Assembly (NCBI GenBank): GCA_003118195.1
Contig: BEXV01000119.1
Coordinates: 250,400 to 314,399 of the forward strand
Origin: Hemicentrotus pulcherrimus
Lineage: Eukaryota; Echinodermata; Echinoidea; Camarodonta; Strongylocentrotidae
DNA length: 64,000 nucleotides
Direction: 5' to 3'
The position numbers and the translations under genes are program-made. Of the stretch, positions 52,852 to 61,800 are shown one piece after another (the first letter of the stretch is position 1; every line of letters starts with the position of its first letter). The notes below the pieces were generated by a model. It worked only from the letters and a program-made list of their open reading frames with translations. It was not told the DNA's origin and searched no databases.

Positions 52852-55800
52852 AAATATAATTAAAATGATCATGAAGATGGTGATGATCAATGGTGGTGAT
52901 GATGAGGAGGAAAGTGGTGATGGTGGTGGTGCTCATTATGATGATGAAGACGTTTATGAGGATGGTGATGATGTTGGTGGTGATGATCAAAAGGCTTTTC
53001 TTTTCTGCAAAGAGTATGTTACATGTGTTGGGTCTCTTTCTTCCTGCTCACAGTGGACGGTGGCTGGGGACCTTGGTCGTCATGGCAACTATGTGATCGA
53101 ACCTGCGGCAATGGCAATACTATCCGTGAGAGGATATGTAACAACCCTGAGCCAAGGTATGGTGGCAGGGACTGCAATGGCCTATCCAGAGAGACTAGAG
53201 CTTGTAACGTTCGACCGTGTCCAGGTATGTTCAACTGCCCTTTCGTTCTGTTATGGCAGTGGCCTTTGTTCCATAACTACCTTGCATGATTTCTAAGGGA
53301 AATTCTCAAATTTCTTGTTCATAGAGCAGGGCTCTTTGGGGAGAACAGTGTTAATACTGATGAGGTTACCCAGGGTTAACAATTATTACCATATTACTAC
53401 CTTGATGTAATTAGGCTCATTAAGTTACAATAAAAATAGACACACATATTGTTAAATGATGTGAAAAGGATGGCCCATTTGCAATTAATCCACAAACTGC
53501 AAGCGTAGGCCCTACATACAGAGACACTGTTCCAACCATTTATATCAATAAGGAATGATTTCTACTTTGAGGCCTTGAAATCAATGTGTATAACTTTAGA
53601 TTCATCTTTTTTTCTTAAAAAAAATAGTTTAAGAGTGCACTGGATTATTCTGTTTGCTTGAGAATTTCTTACATCCGATGTTGAAGATAGAAAAGTTATA
53701 TGATCATTGAAGGTTAGGTTACGCAAGTTGGTGTGTATAAATTCATAAAGGTTGCGGTTTCATCATGTGGGTAGTCCTCAAACGGACCGTCAGGTTTGAA
53801 AGGGGAGAGAAAATAAAGGGAGTCTGAGAGAGGTATTCTTTTGATTTTGTATTCTTGGTATTTAACAGCAGAGAAATAAGAGAGGTATTCCTTCACAAAA
53901 GGAGTCCTGGCGGATGAGGTAAAGAATTGATGCTCCAAACATGGTGAAACTTCAAACTTGTGAATTGATACAAGAGTTTGAACGCACTGTTAACCTGAAT
54001 CTATTTCTTTCCTCCCCGTTTGTATAGTGGATGGTGTATGGGGATCCTGGAGTATCTGGTCTACCTGTACAGTGTCCTGTGGTGGAGGACAACAGACTAG
54101 GACCAGGACCTGTACTGGACCACTTCATGGTGGTCAGCCCTGTGAGGGTAGGAGTGAACAGACCATACGGTGTAATGCAGAGCAATGTCCAGGTAAGGGT
54201 TCGTTGTTGGTCTACATTAGTGTAACATTTTTTTAGTTTGAGGCAATGAAAATAAATGTGATTAACTCTTTAAATGTCACAAAAATAATCTGTGCCCCAT
54301 TGTATTAAACGTGGAATAGATATCAAAGGCTTCAAGATTATTTAACTGTTTCCAGCACCTGATTAATCTATACCGGTGTTAAATGGGTTGCTATGGAGCT
54401 AATCAAACAGGAAGTGAAGCCATACAAAGCAAAGTGTGAAAAAATGCTGAAATTTGTCAAACAAAATATTGTTCATTAAATGTTTCCGACCTATTCAGGA
54501 GCCTCTCATTAAAATGTAGACATTCATTTGTCCATTTAAAATAGAGCTTTTCACATTTGTTGTTGTCCTACGAGTCATGACTGATCCTTTGTGACCGCGT
54601 TGATGATGGTTCTCCGCAGAGTGTTCTACCTTGAGCCATGCAATAAGATGGAAACTAGTGATAGTCTGTTACTGTCTTGTACCATTGGTTTCTTTTGACC
54701 TTTAATGCATCCTTGCTTGATCTTTTCAATACTATCATCATTCCATCTACAAACATGGTTAAAGTACTTCCATTTGCTGTAATCAATCTTCTGACAGCGT
54801 GCTTTCCGAGCTTATTTCTAACAATTTCATTGGTTCTATGTTCTATCCAAGATGTTCTCAGCATTTACCTCCACCACCACATCTCAAAAGCTAAAAATCC
54901 TACTTTTATCTGCCATTCCACCTGACTATGTTTTGTAACCATACAAATTATGTAATTGTTATACTCGATTCTTTCCTTCAATCCAGTACACGGTAACTGG
55001 TCCGACTGGGACGTGTGGGGTATCTGTTCAGCAATGTGCGGTGGAGGAATAAGACAGAGGTTCCGCTCCTGTACCAAGCCAGCACCATCCCCTACAGGTA
55101 GACCCTGTGTAGGTGACAGCATCGATACAGAACCATGCAATCAACAGCCATGCCAAGGTAGGAGAGGTCACATTGGTATTTTTTTCTTTGATGACTGTTA
55201 GTCCTAACTTCATTTAGTCAAACATACTGTATAGGTAAGGGTTAATGTTTCAATTGGCTTTAAGTTTAGGTTTCAATGAATGATCAAAAAATAATCAGCA
55301 TCCCGCCCTAGACTGCACATTATTAAGTACAAAATTCATATAACTTAGCAGGGCTAATTGTGAATATGCACTAATGATTGGCAAGCTTATATGTCAATAG
55401 ACATCTTCAAAATTTGTTTCTTTATAAAACGTTTAGTAATATACAATGATGTTTTCTAGTCTGTTCGCTCCTTTTGCTATACGATGATTCTTTAAATGAG
55501 TTTCATATAAATTTATAAAACGTTTATTAATATACAATGTTGTTTTCATAAATTTTGATATTTATGTGTATTTGATATGTTAGAACTTCCTAACAATTAT
55601 CTTCTTTTTCCTGACAGTTGATGGCAAATGGACCCCCTGGTCGCCATGGAGTGAATGTTCAGAGACCTGTGGAGAGAGTAGTAGACGTAAAACCCGAGAG
55701 TGTAGCAACCCTGCTCCAGCCCATGGTGGCAGACCATGTATAGGGGCAGCTGAGCTCATTCAAGCATGCCATACACCTCCTTGTATAGGTACCTCATTTT

Positions 55801-58800
55801 GCTCCTAAAAATCTTATACAAATGTTTCTTCTATATATATATATATAGAACGATGGTAATATGATGATGGTAATTTAATGATGGTAATATAATGATGACA
55901 TAATAATAAAATAATGAATATTTCAGAGTGCACATATAAAGATGATTTTGGATGAGATGAGAATAAATCGGAATCGAAGTACAGATAATCATAATAAGGT
56001 GCTTATAAAGTGCTTTCCACCATGCAAGGTGCTTAAATATTACCTTGGTTCCGCTAGACTATCAATTACGGTGCTCACACCGTTCAAGTAAATTCCTTCT
56101 ACCAGTACACATTTAACACCTAGATGAAGAGAGGTAAATGAAGATTAATGTCTTGCGAATGGACATTAAAGCAATATTGATGACTTCCTGCAATAATAAC
56201 AGTACTGCAAATTATTTGCTGTCATGGCTGCTATTGCCTTTTTACAGACAGTTTGCGATATAGATAATGTGTACATGTATTTACATTGCGGTTATGTGCT
56301 GTATATATTGTAGGTGCTCGCCCAGTATACATTATAATTACAATGGGTTGAGCTGACCAGCAATATTGCTGGAAGCATGTCAAACAATTTCTTTCTACCC
56401 CGATTTGGCATTTACCGGTAGTATCATTGGGTCAAGGAATAATCCCTAATGCCTTGGTTATGAAGTGAAATAACCACTCACCCAAAACTTTATCACCCAG
56501 TGCTAAGGTACATGAATGTATTTCATCACCATAATTTGAAAATTCCTTTTTTCTTCCAGTTGGTCCAAGGACAGCCATTGCCATGGTAACAGGTAGCATC
56601 AATGGACAGACATTGAATGGTCAACTCTTTGCCAACATCAGTGTGGACAATGCTGGTTACACCATGGTCAGTGCCAGTATGGACAATGTACCTGAAGATA
56701 TTGGTAAGTCATCAACAACATTCCTGATGAGAAAGACCATTATTCTATACAGGCCCATCATGGTTTCAATTTGATTGATGTAATTGTACACTTAACTTGA
56801 TAATACTTGATATCATGAAAAAAGTATCTAACTAATACCAGATAAAAACAGAAGCTACATTTTTACTAGATCTGTTATACTTTAATGGATGTTTGATGTT
56901 ACTGAGCTTCTGTAGCTCAAGAAACACAGGAAAAGTGGTACTTCTTGGGAGGTGGTATTTACAACTATAAAGCAACCTGCCAGTTTCCATATATATTTCA
57001 TAACTATATTGGTGATATGGCTTTCCAACCTCATTGCCATGAGTGTGTGAGCTATATCTGGAGAAGCTGTCATGAGCAGTTTGGGTTTAACAGCCTTTAT
57101 TTCCTCCATATCGTTTCAATATCCCACAGCTGCCACTATGTTTCAGTATAATTTTAGTTGCATTGAGGTGTCACAAAACAAAGGATAGATCACACAGCAT
57201 ATGTGAAGTGTACAAAAGTAATTCATTCAGTGAGGCTGTATGCTGCCCTCTTTTGATATACCGTAAACATTATAAGTGCCTTTCTACCTTAAAGGACAAG
57301 TCCACTCGAAAAATAACTTACTTTTAATAAAAGCAGAAAAATCAGACAAACCAATCAAAAAAAGTTTGAGCAAAATCGGATAACTAATAAGAAAGTTATG
57401 ANNNNNNNNNNNNNNNNNNNNNNNNNNNNNNNNNNNNNNNNNNNNNNNNNNNNNNNNNNNNNNNNNNNNNNNNNNNNNNNNNNNNNNNNNNNNNNNNNNN
57501 NNNNNNNNNNNNNNNNNNNNNNNNNNNNNNNNNNNNNNNNNNNNNNNNNNNNNNNNNNNNNNNNNNNNNNNNNNNNNNNNNNNNNNNNNNNNNNNNNNNN
57601 NNNNNNNNNNNNNNNNNNNNNNNNNNNNNNNNNNNNNNNNNNNNNNNNNNNNNNNNNNNNNNNNNNNNNNNNNNNNNNNNNNNNNNNNNNNNNNNNNNNN
57701 NNNNNNNNNNNNNNNNNNNNNNNNNNNNNNNNNNNNNNNNNNNNNNNNNNNNNNNNNNNNNGTTGTTTTATTTCATTTCCAACTATAATTCAACTATTTT
57801 GACCCCAAAATAAACACCTGAACTATAAACAAGACCAAATAACCAATGTTTTATCTCTTCATTTGAAAAATGACATTTCCATATGTTTTGTACACAAATC
57901 ACAAAAATTTTCGATTTTCGGGCTGACATGCAAAGACAAAAGGTCACGTGACTTTGTAACTTTTCAAAAGATGCGCAAGACTTGAAAGAAAAAAGTCACA
58001 AAATTTCAGTGCAAAATTTTCTTGCGTTAAAAAATTATGGCGAAAAATGTCGAGGGGGGGCAGGAGGGCTTCTAAAGCCCCCCGCCCCGGGCTAGATAGG
58101 GTTAATGCTCATATCATCTGTTTGGAGCCAGAAGGACATTAACTCATATACTGTAACACAGAGTTACCCCCCTTCTGGCTTTGAACAGCCAATATCTTTT
58201 TTGGAAAGAGAGTAGTGATCATTCATGTTGATATTCTTATTGGGAAAGTTTGTACATTAATTGCGTCTTCACCATGCCTTCAGGTAAGGCTAGTAGCCTG
58301 TAGTGCCTGTTCACGTGTGATTTTAAAATAATGTTTTGTAGCTAGAGTGTCAGATCAGGTCAGATCGTGAAACACATCATCCCAGCTGGTATCTCCATTA
58401 GGGCAGGGATCAGTATATAAACAGTGAGGTAGATCTAACTCTTTGAAGACGATTTTATTTCACAAAGAGACATGCAGTTTCCATGGACGCTGCATTTAGC
58501 TTGTGTTATTTCTCTGACATACTAAAGAGCAGGTTAAGTGGACTACCTGGGTCCTGTATTATAAAGAGTTGCGATTGATTGAAACCAATCGCAACTTGAT
58601 ATAAATCGCAACTGTGTACTTACGAGAAAGGAGTTGGATTAATTTGAACCATCCGTAACTTTTAATAAGATGTGGCCATGATATCGTAATGTGATGGTCT
58701 AACATTTATATAAATGTTAATGGTGATTATCATATTATCTATTTGATAATGATAATGAAACATATATTTATTGATGTACACATATGAAACCCAACTCACC

Positions 58801-61800
58801 TCATTTTATGCTTGAAATGCTACCAAAAACAAATTATATGCACTTAAAGCCCTGTTTAAATATGACGTGTCAACATGATGACATGTAGTGTAAAATGCTT
58901 TAATTTTATAAACGACTATGCACCAGGCCTTCATTTTCATTTATTTACATGTAAACAAAACATCTGAATGAGCCTTAAGAGGTACTAATGCTGCTCAAAC
59001 AGCATGTGATCATCTAGAGTGAACTCCATTTTTTAAATATATCCAGATTACACTGCACAGAATTGAAGTTTATCATGTCATAATATATCATTTCATAATA
59101 GCAGAGATCCCTTTCTTGCATTGCTTTTACAGGCGAGCAGCTCACCATGGGAATGCATTCACTAGGAGTAGATGAAAATGGAGTCTTGCAGTTGACCATC
59201 CTCCTGACCGGAGACACTCCCGAGATCTTCCCAGAGGATCAGGTCATCACACGCAACTACCGAGAGGACTACATTCAGACAGGACCAGGAGAGATCTACG
59301 GCAAGTCATCACGTCATGTCACTATTGATGGAACGGCTCTTCTATATGCTTGGAACCATACTATTCTCTATGATGATGCAGGCAGCCAGATGCCCTACCT
59401 TGTGCAGACTCTCAACACAGAGGGCGCTACAGTGGAATACAATCCTGTTGATGGGTCGCTGACTTACACAATACGAGTCTACTTTACTAGAGGTCAGTAC
59501 TTGTCTTGTAAAAGTTGACTGATAAAAAGATTTATGGAGGAATATTTGCATTATGGAGAAGCAAAACCTCTGTCTTTGGTAATAGTTTGTTCTTTTGTTT
59601 TGCCTCATTTATTTATTTTGAGATGCTGCAGTGCACCAATTGATTGTCCTGTCAAATCTCTCAGTGAGATGCTGCTGTTCCAGCACATTGAACAATTTTA
59701 TAAACTGTTAAGTGATGCTATTCATAAATGCAACTAATCAAAAATAAAATCACCATGTGAAATACTTTTAAACCTATGAATGTTTTTTTACAGGTGAACC
59801 ACGGAATAGATGCCCTTCAGGATTCTTGTTGGATCCAACCGGACCATATTGCAGAGGTAAAATCATCATTGGCTGAATCCTTGCGTCCAATCATTATCGC
59901 TGTTATAGCTCATTTTGAATACCCTGGTAAAGAATATATCAAATTAAGGGTTACTGTAGAAAGGAATGAAATCACAACTGAATTGAGACTTAAACAACGA
60001 TGCAAAAGTTTTGAAGCTTTTGAAATATATTATTCCATTATCCTAGTATCTGCCAAGGAAAAAAAAATATATGTAATTTTGGCTTTGCCAATGATTTTTC
60101 ATCCCAGCTGGTATCTCCATTAGGGCAGGGATCGGTACACTACAGTACGAAGGTGCTGAAATCAAGGAATAACAATTATTATAATTAGTAGATGAATTAA
60201 ACTAGATAATAATCATAATAATAGTAATTGAAGATGAGTTGTAATAATTATAATAATGATGATAATAATAATGATAAAAACACCAACAACAACAATAAAA
60301 TAAAAAACAATAAAAAGATTCCTCCTTATCAAAATTATTCAAAGGTTCTGAAAAGAAGTGCTTCTTCAACAAAACTTTATGGAGAGCAACATTTGGAGCT
60401 TTTCTTATGAAGTAAAATATATATTTCAACTTGTTGCTCATCAACTTTCACAAAGTTTGCAAAACTTTTTCTTCGTGCAGATATTAATGAGTGTCTGCAG
60501 AGGAATACTTGTTCCCATTTCTGCCAGAACTATTACGGCGGTCACGTTTGCGCCTGTCCCACCGGTTTCAGACTCAACAGATTCAATGAACGCACCTGTG
60601 ACGGTAAGAATGAAAATGTCTTACAGTAGATGTGAATGATGTAATTGTTGGACTGTAACTATGGCTACATATACATAAATACCACTGATCGGAAAGTTTA
60701 ATAAGGCAATAACCTCTGCACAGAAACTTTTAACAGTAATTATGGTGAAAATTACCTATACCACTGTGCAATTACAAAATAATTTACCTACCTCTCCGTT
60801 ACTAAATCTTCTCTTTTTCTTGTTGCTGTAGACATCGATGAGTGTCGGTACAACAATGGAAACTGTCCGTCCAGTGAAGAGTGTCAGAATACAGAAGGGT
60901 CTTTCCGATGTGTGCAGCATTGCACTCGAGGAACACGCAGGATACCAGGCACCACAAGCTGTGGCGGTAAGTCAACATTAGTTTGGGTATAGGAGATGGT
61001 GTATTGTCCTTGGTAGATGATTTTGACTACCAGTGTATCAGATCAATATTTTGTATTTGTTTATTTTAAAGATAAGCTTGAGTTCTGGTAATGATGAAAA
61101 TAGATTCTCACAGAATCCTACAAAATTTACTCTGAATGTTTAAATTTACATATAAATGACATGTGCCAAACAATTTTGGTGGGGCTGAGTAATGAGCATA
61201 GGAAGATAAGGAAATCCAGGTTGCCATGGTAATAGCCTTCTCTGTGATGCACTTTCAGATATTAATGAATGCCAGGAGTCTCCCAACATCTGCTCCCATC
61301 AATGCAGCAATACTCAAGGAAGCTACCAGTGTTACTGCAATAAGGGATACCGTCTTAGGGGAAAGAATCAATGTGAAGGTAAGAATCATCCTTTTATTAT
61401 TCATTCATTTGAGTGGAATGAAGAGAAGAGAAGAGGATGAGGGGGAGGGGTAGGTGAATTCAGGCTATGGTTGGGGATGGAGCTACCAGTGTTGCTGTAT
61501 AAATTGTCTTAGGGGAATTAATCAATGTGAATGTAAGAATACTCATTTTCATTCATATGAGTCAAATGGAGAGAAGAGGATGGGGGAAAGTAGGGGATGT
61601 AGAATAATAATTGTGAAGTCAAGCGGTCTCCCTTGGTTATTAATTCTGTCATTTGAGTAAGATGGCAAATGACATTTAAATGTAATATCAATCAAGATTC
61701 TTTCTTTTTATGTAATCAGAGGGTGTTTCACAAAGCTTTTTTTCAACAACGAATGACAAAAATCAGTGACAAATCTACTGATAACCAATCAGAAGCAAGG

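Larger units (their letters stand above)
56704..59132. other. Intron region, 2.4 kb, inside G2F, with gap
   Basis: 57292-57401 begins a repeat of the type AAAGGACAAGTCCACTCGAA ... GAAAGTTATGA that is widespread in marine deuterostome genomes. Then come the 360-N gap, an inverted TTAA MITE to 58105, the hairpin 58119-58188, a 34-bp repeat at 58378-58411 shared with 60100-60133, and a small hairpin GTTGCGATTG/CAATCGCAAC at 58568-58595. Confidence 0.65.
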
